NCBI GenBank assembly: GCA_029939535.1 | Contig: JAOZST010000032.1 | Coordinates: 1-27,656 of the forward strand | Direction: 5' to 3' | Length of the DNA: 27,656 nucleotides | From: NBML01 sp029939535 | GTDB lineage: Bacteria > Desulfobacterota > Desulfobacteria > Desulfobacterales > Desulfobacteraceae | In this document: positions 1 through 7,622 of the stretch, piece after piece | Layout of the letters: the number at the start of each line of letters is the position of its first letter | Numbering within the stretch: the stretch's first letter is position 1 | The notes under the pieces: model-generated | Told to the model about the DNA's origin: nothing | The model's database searches: none | Seen by the model: only the letters and a program-made list of their open reading frames with translations | Made by a program: the position numbers and the translations under genes

Positions 1-2
1 CG

Positions 3-74
3 CAGTACGACGAATTGAATAAAAGAATTTCAAAGACTAAGGCCAAAAAAAGGGATAAAATAATTTTTGCTTGA
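3..74 (+). CDS. C-terminal end of an unidentified gene (partial)
   Basis: An open frame enters from the left edge and stops with TGA at 72-74. The ~23 visible residues are Lys-rich and charged (…KKRDKIIFA), which fits an ordinary C-terminal tail but identifies no family. A second frame stops at 20-22, so even the frame is uncertain. The stop codon overlaps the -35 element of the putative promoter at 71-99. Confidence 0.25.
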   Translation, partial: QYDELNKRISKTKAKKRDKIIFA

Positions 75-99
75 CAAGGGTTAAAATGCCTTCTATTTT
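71..99 (+). promoter_or_regulatory. Putative sigma-70 promoter for the aroF-pheA leader transcript
   Basis: TTGACA (71-76), a 17-base spacer and TATTTT (94-99) give a perfect -35 and a fair -10, predicting a start near 105-107. This is about 117 bases upstream of the Phe-rich leader peptide, so the leader RNA would contain all the hairpins described below. A good isolated -10 (TATACT, 178-183) has no matching -35 at normal spacing. Confidence 0.5.
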
Positions 100-116
100 A
101 ACCGGACATGAACTTA

Positions 117-167
117 GCGCGCTATCGCGCGAGTTTTTAGCCATTAGTTTGTTAGCTAATGGCTAAA
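117..167 (+). other. Two hairpins in the 5' leader
   Basis: GCGCG (117-121) pairs with CGCGC (126-130) around a 4-base loop and is followed by GAGTTTTTA, so it could be a weak terminator for the upstream gene or an early pause site. Next, 136-147 pairs perfectly with 156-167 (12 bp, 8-base loop); no T-run follows, so it is not an obvious terminator on the + strand. The role of both is unknown; they lie downstream of the putative promoter and upstream of the leader peptide. Confidence 0.45.
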
Positions 168-222
168 TGCAAATTCCTATACTATTAAATTAAGAACGAA
201 TTGGAATTTACACCCAATTAAA

Positions 223-324
223 ATGCAAAGGCTGCACCAACAAATGGAATTTTACACAAGTATAGAAAATTTTATATTTAACTTTGGACGCTTCTTCTTT
301 TTTAGGAGCGTTCATCCGGTATAG
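223..324 (+). CDS. Phenylalanine-rich attenuator leader peptide (33 aa)
   Basis: A short open frame, ATG 223 to TAG 322-324, encodes 33 residues with 8 Phe. Seven of them fall within 271-303, in the stretch FIFNFGRFFFFR, with four consecutive Phe codons at 292-303. Phe-codon clustering just before a terminator is the hallmark of leader peptides that sense charged tRNA-Phe, and the gene below makes prephenate dehydratase, the Phe-branch enzyme. The start is uncertain: ATG 223 has no clear ribosome-binding site, while the in-frame ATG 244 has AAAGG at 227-231, spaced rather far (12 bases). The stop lies so that a ribosome finishing the peptide would cover the antiterminator strand 310-319. Function is inferred; the codons and structure are directly visible. 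Confidence 0.8.
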   Translation: MQRLHQQMEFYTSIENFIFNFGRFFFFRSVHPV

Positions 325-381
325 TTTTATATAATACAAATTTATATAAGGCCCCGGGTGGACATTTTATCCACCCGGGGC
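286..381 (+). promoter_or_regulatory. Transcription attenuator: pause hairpin, antiterminator and terminator
   Basis: Three mutually exclusive pairings can be drawn. Pause hairpin (1:2): 286-295 with 304-313, 10 bp including two G-U pairs, with its 5' arm and loop made of the Phe codons. Antiterminator (2:3): 310-319 with 354-363, 10 bp with two G-U pairs. Terminator (3:4): 351-362 with 370-381, 12 perfect bp. A ribosome stalled at the Phe run would open 1:2 and leave 310-319 free for the antiterminator; one reaching the stop codon would mask 310-319 and allow termination. This is the classical attenuation layout known for enteric pheA; its operation here is inferred. Confidence 0.8.
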
Positions 382-392
382 TTTCTTATTTT
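351..392 (+). terminator. Intrinsic terminator 1 of the attenuator
   Basis: GCCCCGGGTGGA (351-362) pairs perfectly with 370-381 around a 7-base loop and is followed by TTTCTTATTTT (382-392). This very GC-rich stem in AT-rich surroundings is the strongest terminator-like structure near the gene. Its 5' arm is also the antiterminator target. Confidence 0.8.
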
Positions 393-430
393 AAGGCCCT
401 GGGAATACTCCCCGGGCCTTTTTATTTTTA
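393..430 (+). terminator. Tandem intrinsic terminator 2, upstream of aroF-pheA
   Basis: AAGGCCC (393-399) pairs with GGGCCTT (414-420), and GGG 401-403 pairs with CCC 410-412 across one mismatch; the loop is AATACT. TTTATTTTTA follows. Its 5' arm (393-403) can instead pair with the 3' arm of terminator 1 (374-384): 11 continuous pairs with two G-U. Opening of terminator 1 could therefore also disarm terminator 2. Confidence 0.65.
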
Positions 431-478
431 CTGAATTAAGACAACAATAAATCAGATTTAATCAAAAGGAGAATTAAA

Positions 479-2356
479 ATGATACTTGTTCTTGATAACA
501 AGATTACACAGAACCAGAAAGACTATATTCATTCCGTGCTGGCCAATGACGGTTGCATTACCAGGGAAATTACAGATGCCGGAAGAAATTTAATCGGTAT
601 TATTGCCAACGGCAAAAAAAACATTGAAGAATATAAACAGATCAAAGGCGTAGTAGATGCCCTTGCCATAAAAACCTCCCACAAACTTGTTAGCCGGGAG
701 TTCAAATCTGAGGACTCCATGGTAAAAATTGGCCATGTGGTGGTGGGGGGTGATAGAATTGTTGTTATTGCCGGTCCATGTGCCGTTGAAAGTCATAGCC
801 AGGCAATGACAATAGCAAAAGAAGTCAAAAAATACGGTGCGGTTTTATTCCGGGGAGGGGCCTATAAACCCAGGTCCTCCCCCTATTCCTTCCAGGGTCT
901 TGAAGAGGAAGGACTGAAGATCCTTTCCCGGGTCAGGGAGGAAACCGGTCTTGGTGTGGTAACGGAAATGACCTCGCCGGTTCAGGCCGAACTAATGGAA
1001 CAATATGTGGATGTGGTCCAGATTGGTGCCAGAAACATGCAGAACTTTGAGTTGCTCAAATGCGTTGGCAAAATGAGTAAACCAGTTATCCTGAAAAGGG
1101 GGTTGGCTTCAACCATCCAGGAATGGCTAATGTCTGCTGAGTATATTGTGGCCGGGGGAAACAACAATGTCATTCTATGTGAACGGGGTATCAGAACCTT
1201 TGAACCCTATACACGGAACACTCTTGATCTTTCCGCCATACCAATATTGAAAAAACTTACCCATCTTCCCATTGTGATTGACCCCAGCCATGCAACCGGT
1301 ATCCGGGAAAAGGTCAGTCCCATGGCAAGAGCTGCAATTGCTGCCGGGGCTGATGCCCTGATGATCGAGGTTCATAATGACCCGGACAATGCATTGTCAG
1401 ATGGTCCCCAGAGTCTGTATCCCCAGCAGTTCGGTCAACTGACCAGGGATCTGTATGTGATCGCTCCGGTTGTTGGAAAGCAGCTGGATTTTGATTACCT
1501 GGAAAAATCCAGGGTGATAAACAACCGGAACAACCTAAAAAAAGGGGCTGCAAAGACAGCTGCATTTATTGGTGAAAAAGGCTCCTACAGCCACAGGGCC
1601 AGCAGCTCCTACTTTGGTGATGCAATCACCTCAGTTCCCATGAAAAGTTTTCGGGATATTTTTAATGCATGCGAAAACGGTAGTGTAGAATACGGTGTCG
1701 TGCCAATTGAAAATTCCCTTTCAGGTTCCATACATGAAATTTTTGACCTTCTTCAGGAATTTGATCTGAAAATAGTAGGCGAAATTACTATCAGGATAAA
1801 ACATGGTCTCATTACCCTGGACAAAATGGATAAAAAGGCCATTAAAAAAATTTTTGCAGCCCCGCCTGCATTTTCCCTTTGCAAGAATTTTCTGGATCAG
1901 TATCCAGAGATTGAGCTGGTGCCGGTAAAGGCAAATTCAAGTGCTGTAAGGCATGTCAAGGAAGGAATGGATAAATCTTCCGCAGCAATTGGATCATCAA
2001 TGGCTGGGGAAATTTTTGACATGGAGGTGATTGAAGAATCCATTGAAGATAATCCCAGGAATTATACCAGGTTTGCTGTCATTGCCAGAGAACACAAGGG
2101 AAATAGAAAGATCCAAAAGACCACCATTATTTTTTCAACGGAAAACAAACCCGGTGCCCTGTATGAAGCCATGAAAATATTTTCCCAGTACAGTATTAAT
2201 CTGGTAAAACTGGAGTCCCGGCCCATGCTTGGAAAACCCTGGGAATATATGTTCTATGCAGACCTTGAAGCAGATATTCTCAGTGAGGCCCTGTCGCCCA
2301 TGGTGGAGGAACTCAAGAAAAAATCAGAAATCTTAAGAATCCTTGGGAGGTATTAA
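479..2356 (+). CDS. Bifunctional DAHP synthase / prephenate dehydratase (AroF-PheA fusion)
   Basis: The 625-aa protein joins the first step of the shikimate pathway (PEP plus erythrose-4-phosphate to DAHP) to the Phe-specific step (prephenate to phenylpyruvate). Residues 1-80 form the ferredoxin-like N-terminal domain of type I-beta DAHP synthases. The catalytic domain spans ~85-330, with GPCAVES (Cys101), KPRSSPYSFQG (130-140) and DPSHATG (His272). Prephenate dehydratase covers ~361-537, with VPIENSLSGSI and the TRF motif (530-532). A C-terminal ACT domain (~549-622) has the ESRP Phe-binding motif (579-582), so allosteric Phe inhibition is expected. No AroQ chorismate mutase domain sits between them, so chorismate mutase must be encoded elsewhere. 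The start is ATG 479, with AAAGGAG at 465-471. Synthesis is probably controlled by the Phe attenuator upstream. Confidence 0.93.
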   Translation: MILVLDNKITQNQKDYIHSVLANDGCITREITDAGRNLIGIIANGKKNIEEYKQIKGVVDALAIKTSHKLVSREFKSEDSMVKIGHVVVGGDRIVVIAGPCAVESHSQAMTIAKEVKKYGAVLFRGGAYKPRSSPYSFQGLEEEGLKILSRVREETGLGVVTEMTSPVQAELMEQYVDVVQIGARNMQNFELLKCVGKMSKPVILKRGLASTIQEWLMSAEYIVAGGNNNVILCERGIRTFEPYTRNTLDLSAIPILKKLTHLPIVIDPSHATGIREKVSPMARAAIAAGADALMIEVHNDPDNALSDGPQSLYPQQFGQLTRDLYVIAPVVGKQLDFDYLEKSRVINNRNNLKKGAAKTAAFIGEKGSYSHRASSSYFGDAITSVPMKSFRDIFNACENGSVEYGVVPIENSLSGSIHEIFDLLQEFDLKIVGEITIRIKHGLITLDKMDKKAIKKIFAAPPAFSLCKNFLDQYPEIELVPVKANSSAVRHVKEGMDKSSAAIGSSMAGEIFDMEVIEESIEDNPRNYTRFAVIAREHKGNRKIQKTTIIFSTENKPGALYEAMKIFSQYSINLVKLESRPMLGKPWEYMFYADLEADILSEALSPMVEELKKKSEILRILGRY

Positions 2357-2377
2357 TCCCGATAAAATAAACACTTG

Positions 2378-2414
2378 ACCTGTTACCGGCAGGTATAATA
2401 TGCCGGTAACAGGT
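2378..2414. terminator. Bidirectional hairpin between convergent genes
   Basis: 2378-2391 pairs perfectly with 2401-2414 (14 bp, 9-base loop) between the convergent 3' ends of aroF-pheA and the EamA gene. T-runs on either side are poor or displaced (CTTTTTT starts ~10 bases later), so it is called from position and stem strength. Confidence 0.6.
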
Positions 2415-2419
2415 ACTAT

Positions 2420-3310
2420 TCAACCTTTTTTACTGAAACGCCCGGCTGCAATGGTTGCTCCGATAATGATAAATCCTCCGGCAAGGGTTCGGGCCTTGGG
2501 GATTTCATTTAAAATAAAAAAGGCCAGTATAATTCCATAGACCGGTTCAAGGCCGGCAATAACACTGGCAGTCTGGGCCCGTATCTTTGCCAGAGACTGG
2601 ATAAAAAGTGTATGGGCAAGGGCAGTGAACACCACCCCCAGTAAAATGAGGTTTGGAAGATCAGCCAGGCCTGGAGCCATGGATTCCTGGCCCATAATCT
2701 TTAAAAAAAGGGTTGGCAGAATCAGGGAAACAGCGGCAACTAAATTCTGGTAAAATGCCACTGCAACTGGATCTGAAATCCTGGCATTTCTCCTGTTGAC
2801 CAGGGCAAGAATCGCAAAGGTCAGGCCGGACAAAACACCGTAAAACCCTCCAAGGGTAACATTGTCTGACAGATCCATATTTGGAATTACCAGCAGGATA
2901 CCTGCAAATACAGTCAGGGCAGTGGCAATATCCCTTGCTTTAAGGGTTTCCTTGAAGAAAAAAGGTTCCATAAAGGTAACAAACAAAGGGAAACTGGAAA
3001 AGGTAACAAGTCCCACTGCCACCGAGGATATCTGGATGGAATAAAAAAAAGTATACCAGTGGAAGGCCAGCAAAACTCCCTGGAGGATAAAAAAAAGGTA
3101 AGATCTATTGTCAAAGCCTGTCAGTCTTGTGCTTGAGATGACCCTTGCATATACAAATAAGGCTCCTGCTGCAAAACCGGTTCTGCCCAGAACAATAAAA
3201 AGCGGGCTGCAGGACAAAAATTTCCCAAAGAGTCCTGCAAACCCGAACAAAAACACTGCCAAATGTATTTTGACGATATTGCTTTTTAATATGAAGGCAA
3301 AAGATTGCAA
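2420..3310 (-). CDS. EamA/DMT-family transporter
   Basis: A 296-aa, very hydrophobic protein with about ten predicted membrane helices in two EamA-like halves. The second half carries the typical ALAHTLFIQSLAKI and ASVIAGLEPVYGIILAFFILNE segments (a conserved Glu-Pro in a helix pair), as in drug/metabolite exporters. The substrate cannot be read from sequence; many relatives export amino acids or other metabolites. It follows ettA with an 8-base gap and is probably cotranscribed with ridA and ettA. The start is uncertain: the first in-frame candidate after the ettA stop is TTG at 3310, with AGGGG only one base away, so another non-ATG start is possible. A strong hairpin follows its stop. Confidence 0.82.
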   Translation of the reverse strand: MQSFAFILKSNIVKIHLAVFLFGFAGLFGKFLSCSPLFIVLGRTGFAAGALFVYARVISSTRLTGFDNRSYLFFILQGVLLAFHWYTFFYSIQISSVAVGLVTFSSFPLFVTFMEPFFFKETLKARDIATALTVFAGILLVIPNMDLSDNVTLGGFYGVLSGLTFAILALVNRRNARISDPVAVAFYQNLVAAVSLILPTLFLKIMGQESMAPGLADLPNLILLGVVFTALAHTLFIQSLAKIRAQTASVIAGLEPVYGIILAFFILNEIPKARTLAGGFIIIGATIAAGRFSKKG

Positions 3311-3318
3311 GCCCCTGT

Positions 3319-5001
3319 TCAGCGTGTCAACTGCCTGTATTTTATGCGGGTGGGCTGGCCTGCTTTTATTCCCATCCTTTTTTTCCTGTCCTTTTCATAA
3401 TCAGAATAGGAGCCTTCAAAAAACAGTGTGTGGCTATCGCCTTCAAAGGCCAGAATATGTGTGGCAATCCTGTCTAAAAACCAGCGGTCATGGCTTATAA
3501 TTACAGCACATCCTGCAAAGTTGTCCAGGGCCTCTTCCAAAGCTCGCATGGTATTAACATCAAGATCATTGGTTGGTTCATCCAGGAGAAGAAGATTGGC
3601 TTCCTCCTGTAGCATGGTTGCCAGATGAACCCGATTCCTTTCTCCCCCGGAAATAGCATTAACTTTTTTCTGCTGGTCTGATCCGGAAAAATTAAATTTT
3701 CCCACATAGGCCCTGGCATTAAGTTCTCTGCCTCCAATGAGCATTTTGTCATTGCCTTTGGAAATCAACTCATAAATGGTTTTTTCCGGGTCCAGGGTAT
3801 CCCTTTCCTGATCCACATAGGCAAGCTTAACACTTTGCCCAAGTTCAATTTTGCCCTTATCCGGTGTTTCCCTGCCTGTAATCATATTGAACAAAGTTGT
3901 TTTTCCCGCTCCATTGGGACCGACAACACCGACAATGGCACCCGGAGGGATGACAAAATTCATATCATCCACCAAGAGTTTGTCATCAAAGGCCTTTGAA
4001 ATATGATCAGCCACAATGACCTTGGTCCCAAGCCTGGGCCCAGGCGGAATAAAGATCTCCATGATTTGTTCCTGCTCTTTAACATCTTTTTTCAGCAGTT
4101 CATCATAGGAACGTATTCTGGCCTTTGATTTGGACCGCCTACCCTTGGGAGACATGTGAATCCAGTCCAGTTCACGCTGAAGGGTCTGTTGTCTTTTGCT
4201 TTCAGACTTTTGTTCAGTGGCCAGGCGCCTCTGTTTCTGTTCAAGCCAGGAAGAATAATTGCCCTTATAGGGAATGCCTTCACCCCGGTCCAGCTCCAGT
4301 ATCCATCCAGCCACATTATCCAGAAAATACCTGTCATGGGTAACAGCAATAATGGTACCTTCAAACCGACTTAAATGTTCTTCCAGCCAGCCAACAGACT
4401 CCGCATCCAGATGGTTGGTGGGCTCATCCAGAAGCAGGATATCTGGTTTTTTCAACAGCAGCCGACAAAGGGCAACCCGTCTTTTTTCCCCCCCTGATAT
4501 GAGATCAACCCGAGTGTCCCCGGGAGGACAACGCAGGGCATCCATGGCCATCTTAAGGCGGGAATCCAGGTCCCAGGCATCCATGAGGTCAAGCTTTTCC
4601 TGGATCTTCCCCTGTTTTTCAATGAGTTCATCCATCTCGTCATCGGACATGGGGTTGGCAAAACTTTCAGAAATTGTTTCATATTCTTTTAAAAGATCAA
4701 CGACTTCCTGGACACCTTCTTCCACAACTTCCCGGACAGTCTTGGTATTGTCCACAAGGGGTTCCTGTTCCAGATATCCCACGGTAAACCCTTTTGATAA
4801 AATGGTTTCCCCGATAAACTCAGAATCAATACCTGCCATGATCTTTAAAAGTGAACTTTTTCCAGACCCGTTAAGGCCCAGCACCCCTATTTTTGCCCCG
4901 TAAAAATAGGAAAGTGAAATATCCTTTAATACCTGGCGTTTGCCATGGAATTTGCCCACATTCATCATACTGTAGATTATTTTTTTTGTATCTTCGGTCA
5001 T
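3319..5001 (-). CDS. ettA: ABC-F ATPase EttA, energy-dependent translational throttle
   Basis: A 560-aa soluble protein with two ABC ATPase domains and no membrane segments. Domain 1 has Walker A GLNGSGKSS (42-50), signature ISGGEKRRVALCRLLL and Walker B DILLLDEPTNHLD. Domain 2 has GPNGAGKTT, ISGGERNRVHLATMLQ and LLLLDEPTNDLD. The linker between them is charged and helical (WIHMSPKGRRSKSKARI), as in ABC-F proteins. Length and the N-terminal sequence KRQVLKDISLSYFYGAKIGVLGLNG match EttA, which binds the ribosomal E site and gates the first elongation steps by ADP/ATP ratio. The start is ATG 5001. AAGGAG lies 8 bases upstream and is fused to the ridA stop codon (TAAGGAG), suggesting translational coupling. 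Confidence 0.93.
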   Translation of the reverse strand: MTEDTKKIIYSMMNVGKFHGKRQVLKDISLSYFYGAKIGVLGLNGSGKSSLLKIMAGIDSEFIGETILSKGFTVGYLEQEPLVDNTKTVREVVEEGVQEVVDLLKEYETISESFANPMSDDEMDELIEKQGKIQEKLDLMDAWDLDSRLKMAMDALRCPPGDTRVDLISGGEKRRVALCRLLLKKPDILLLDEPTNHLDAESVGWLEEHLSRFEGTIIAVTHDRYFLDNVAGWILELDRGEGIPYKGNYSSWLEQKQRRLATEQKSESKRQQTLQRELDWIHMSPKGRRSKSKARIRSYDELLKKDVKEQEQIMEIFIPPGPRLGTKVIVADHISKAFDDKLLVDDMNFVIPPGAIVGVVGPNGAGKTTLFNMITGRETPDKGKIELGQSVKLAYVDQERDTLDPEKTIYELISKGNDKMLIGGRELNARAYVGKFNFSGSDQQKKVNAISGGERNRVHLATMLQEEANLLLLDEPTNDLDVNTMRALEEALDNFAGCAVIISHDRWFLDRIATHILAFEGDSHTLFFEGSYSDYEKDRKKRMGIKAGQPTRIKYRQLTR

Positions 5002-5012
5002 GGCCAGACTCC

Positions 5013-5390
5013 TTAGCCCAGGGCTGCAATAACTTCGATTTCCACAAGGGCATCCTTGGGAAGGTGTCCAACTTGATAGGCGGACCGGGCGGGTTTATGT
5101 CCTCCAAGGGCAGCCTCATAGGCTTTGTTCATGTTGGCAAAATCTCCTATGTTGTCAAGAAAAATAGATGCTTTTATGATCCTGTCAATGCTTGAACCAG
5201 CAGCTTCCAGAACTATTTTCACATTTTTCATTGCCTGTTCTGTCTGGGCTTCAATGGTATCACCCTTAATTTCCATGGTGGCTGGGTCAAAGGGAAGCTG
5301 GCCTGAACAGAAAATAGTTCCGTTATGGGTGATAGCGTGGCTGTAGGGGCCTATGGCGGCCGGTGCATTGGTAGCTGTGATAATTTCCAT
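5013..5390 (-). CDS. ridA: RidA/YjgF-family imine deaminase
   Basis: A 125-aa protein of the usual RidA length. It contains the family signatures GPYSHAI near the N-terminus, SGQLPFDPAT, and the C-terminal PARSAYQVGHLPKDALVEIEVIA, which carries the catalytic-type Arg and the conserved Glu. RidA enzymes hydrolyse reactive 2-aminoacrylate and related enamine/imine by-products of PLP enzymes, so this is a metabolite-damage function. The start is ATG 5390, with AAGGAG 7 bases upstream. It appears to lead the ridA-ettA-EamA group. A TATAAT sits at 5452-5457 on the minus strand, but no good -35 is visible. Confidence 0.93.
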   Translation of the reverse strand: MEIITATNAPAAIGPYSHAITHNGTIFCSGQLPFDPATMEIKGDTIEAQTEQAMKNVKIVLEAAGSSIDRIIKASIFLDNIGDFANMNKAYEAALGGHKPARSAYQVGHLPKDALVEIEVIAALG

Positions 5391-5465
5391 GATAATCTCC
5401 TTAACTTTTAATTCTTCTTTAATTTTGATGGTCTTTAAATTGTTTGTTTTAATTATAGCTTGTTT

Positions 5466-7583
5466 TTAATTATATAAGGATACGACAGGTTCCTTTAATA
5501 TCAGGCCAATGGCCTGTTTTGCAGTCTTTGCAACATCTGGAAAAGTGTCATCAAGTTTTGAGATCTGTCTCAGATTTTCCGCTGTTCTCAGAATTAACCG
5601 GGCAAAATCACCTTCCGCATAAGCAGAACCATTCATTAAATCTTCCCAGGCCTCATCATGGGCCCAGGAATACAAAAGCATGGCAGGTTGAATATAAAGG
5701 TTGGGGGCTGGAAATCCCTTTTTGAGTAATTTTATGGCAAAGGGTTTAAGGCCCTGACGCAGATCCAGAAAAATCCTTTTGAGTAGTTGTGGTAGAGCTG
5801 TCTGGTACAGGGGATCATCCTTGAATTCTTTTTCATTTACAAAGGCCCCCATGATAGCTGCCAGAAGGGCAGGGTCCTTATCTGGCAGCAGACCCTGGCG
5901 GATGCTCTGGGCCACGAGCAGAGGAGAATCAATTCTTAATTTTGAGGCCCATAATCCATCAACCGTGAGTTTCCCTTGTTTGGTGACAAAATTTTCCTGG
6001 GTTAAAAATTCCATGTGGGCCTGGAAATCAAGCCAGAGGTATTCCAGATCATTACCAAATCGTTTTCGGGCAAGTTTTCCACTTTTTTGACTTGATGCAA
6101 GAAGAAAAGAGGCAAAGGATTTGTCCAAAAGGATGTGAATCTGCCCAGGGGTATGGGAGAGCAACAGGTTCAGGACCATGGAAAATTCAATTTTGATCTG
6201 GCTGTCAACATCCAGGGCCGGGGCATTTATAAGCTTGGCAATATATTTTAAATTCATGAATTTGCCTGGCAGCACAAGCCCGAATCCAACATTGTCCATG
6301 CCCCTTCTGCCTGCCCTTCCTGCCATCTGCTGGAATTCACTGGGGGTTAATGACATAAAATCAGTTCCATTAAACCTGTCTGAATTTAAAATAACCACAG
6401 ACCGGGCTGGAAAATTGACCCCTGCAGCCACCGTGGAAGTGGCAAACATGGCATTTAAAAGCCCGTTGGCCATAAGGGTCTCCACCACCACCTTCCAGGC
6501 CGGAAGATGACCACTGTGATGACCGGCTGTGCCTGTCTGCTCAAGGAATTTTCGCTGGGGATGATTCTGTAGATGGGGATTTCCCCTGGTAAGCTCATCC
6601 AGTTTTTCAATAAGCGCCTTCTTCTTTTCCGGGTTGTTGTTAAGGAGAGATCCATTGCAGAGTTTAACAGCCTGGTCACATTCAGCCCTGGATTTGAGGA
6701 AAAAAATGGCGGGCAGCAGATCAAAGCGATCCATAACTTTTAAAATTTCACCAAACTGAGGCAGTTTTCCAGGCAGTGCCATCACAGGTCTATGTTTTGC
6801 ATTTACAAATTTAAAGACCTTGGTATGAAGTTTCGGTATTCCCCCGGGATTGTCTTCCTTTTTCAGTAAGGGAAACAATGTGCCGGAAGGATGAAAGAAA
6901 ACCGGGTGCAAAGGAACGGGCCGCCTGTGATTTTCCACAACCTGGCAGGTTTTACCCCGTATGGAGCTGAGCCATCCGGCAATCTGTTCAGGATTGCCAA
7001 TGGTAGCAGACAATAGCAGCAAAGGAATTCGAACAGGCAGGTATATCATGATCTCTTCCCAGACAACCCCACGTTCCTCATCACCAAGAAAATGGGCTTC
7101 ATCCAGGATAATCAGGTCACAGCTTAAATTTTCCCCTGTATGCATGGAATCATAAAGCTGATTTCTTAAAATTTCAGTGGTGCCGATTATGATTGAGGCA
7201 TCGGCATTTTCCTTGATATCCCCAGTTAAAATACCCACATTTTCCTTACCAAAGAGTTTTGAGAACTGGGCATGGATGGAATTGGTCAAGGCCTTTAAAG
7301 GGGTGGCATACCAGGTTTTTCCCTTTGCCTCCATTATCCCCCTGGCGGCATTTTCCGCAATCCAGGTCTTGCCTGCACCCGTGGGTGCTGTGACCAGGCA
7401 GTCAGCAGTTTTAATGGCATCCAGGGCTTCAACCTGAAAGGGATCTGGTATAAAAGGTCTTTGCTCGGGCACACCGATCTGTTCAAAGATCCGACGTAAA
7501 CCCTTGTCAGCTTCAGGCACCATGCGGGAAAGTTTTTTGGATGTTTTTTTAGGGGTCTGGGACCGATAGAATCGTTTTCTCAT
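5466..7583 (-). CDS. Ski2-like DEAH-box superfamily 2 helicase
   Basis: About 705 aa. Visible motifs in order: Q-like PDPFQVEAL, motif I APTGAGKTW, Ib-like TGDIKENA, motif II LDEAHFLGD, motif III LSATIGN, motif V TSTVAAGVNFPARSVV and motif VI QMAGRAGRRGMDNVGF. This set is characteristic of Ski2/Mtr4/Hel308-type RNA or DNA helicases. The helical C-terminal region has no Mtr4 arch or recognisable extra domain, so substrate and pathway stay open. ATG 7583 is preferred; a TTG 36 bases further upstream (7619) stays in frame, but neither has a convincing ribosome-binding site. The stop is 75 bases from the ridA start, so readthrough into ridA is possible. The 5' end abuts the receiver remnant on the other strand. 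Confidence 0.85.
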   Translation of the reverse strand: MRKRFYRSQTPKKTSKKLSRMVPEADKGLRRIFEQIGVPEQRPFIPDPFQVEALDAIKTADCLVTAPTGAGKTWIAENAARGIMEAKGKTWYATPLKALTNSIHAQFSKLFGKENVGILTGDIKENADASIIIGTTEILRNQLYDSMHTGENLSCDLIILDEAHFLGDEERGVVWEEIMIYLPVRIPLLLLSATIGNPEQIAGWLSSIRGKTCQVVENHRRPVPLHPVFFHPSGTLFPLLKKEDNPGGIPKLHTKVFKFVNAKHRPVMALPGKLPQFGEILKVMDRFDLLPAIFFLKSRAECDQAVKLCNGSLLNNNPEKKKALIEKLDELTRGNPHLQNHPQRKFLEQTGTAGHHSGHLPAWKVVVETLMANGLLNAMFATSTVAAGVNFPARSVVILNSDRFNGTDFMSLTPSEFQQMAGRAGRRGMDNVGFGLVLPGKFMNLKYIAKLINAPALDVDSQIKIEFSMVLNLLLSHTPGQIHILLDKSFASFLLASSQKSGKLARKRFGNDLEYLWLDFQAHMEFLTQENFVTKQGKLTVDGLWASKLRIDSPLLVAQSIRQGLLPDKDPALLAAIMGAFVNEKEFKDDPLYQTALPQLLKRIFLDLRQGLKPFAIKLLKKGFPAPNLYIQPAMLLYSWAHDEAWEDLMNGSAYAEGDFARLILRTAENLRQISKLDDTFPDVAKTAKQAIGLILKEPVVSLYN

Positions 7584-7622
7584 GGGCAATAATAAACCAT
7601 AAATTCCTGGAATAAGCAATAA

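Noticed and set aside
178..183. TATACT as the -10 of the leader promoter
   Set aside because: No -35-like hexamer at 16-18 bases; the nearest (TTGTTA, 149-154) is 23 bases away.
3108..3500. A 130-codon plus-strand frame across the eamA/ettA junction
   Set aside because: It spans parts of two well-supported minus-strand genes and shows no family feature.
4274..4903. A 209-codon open frame opposite to ettA
   Set aside because: It lies entirely antisense to a clear ABC-F gene; Ser/Arg-rich composition is what the reverse complement of such codons gives, with no domain or ribosome-binding site.
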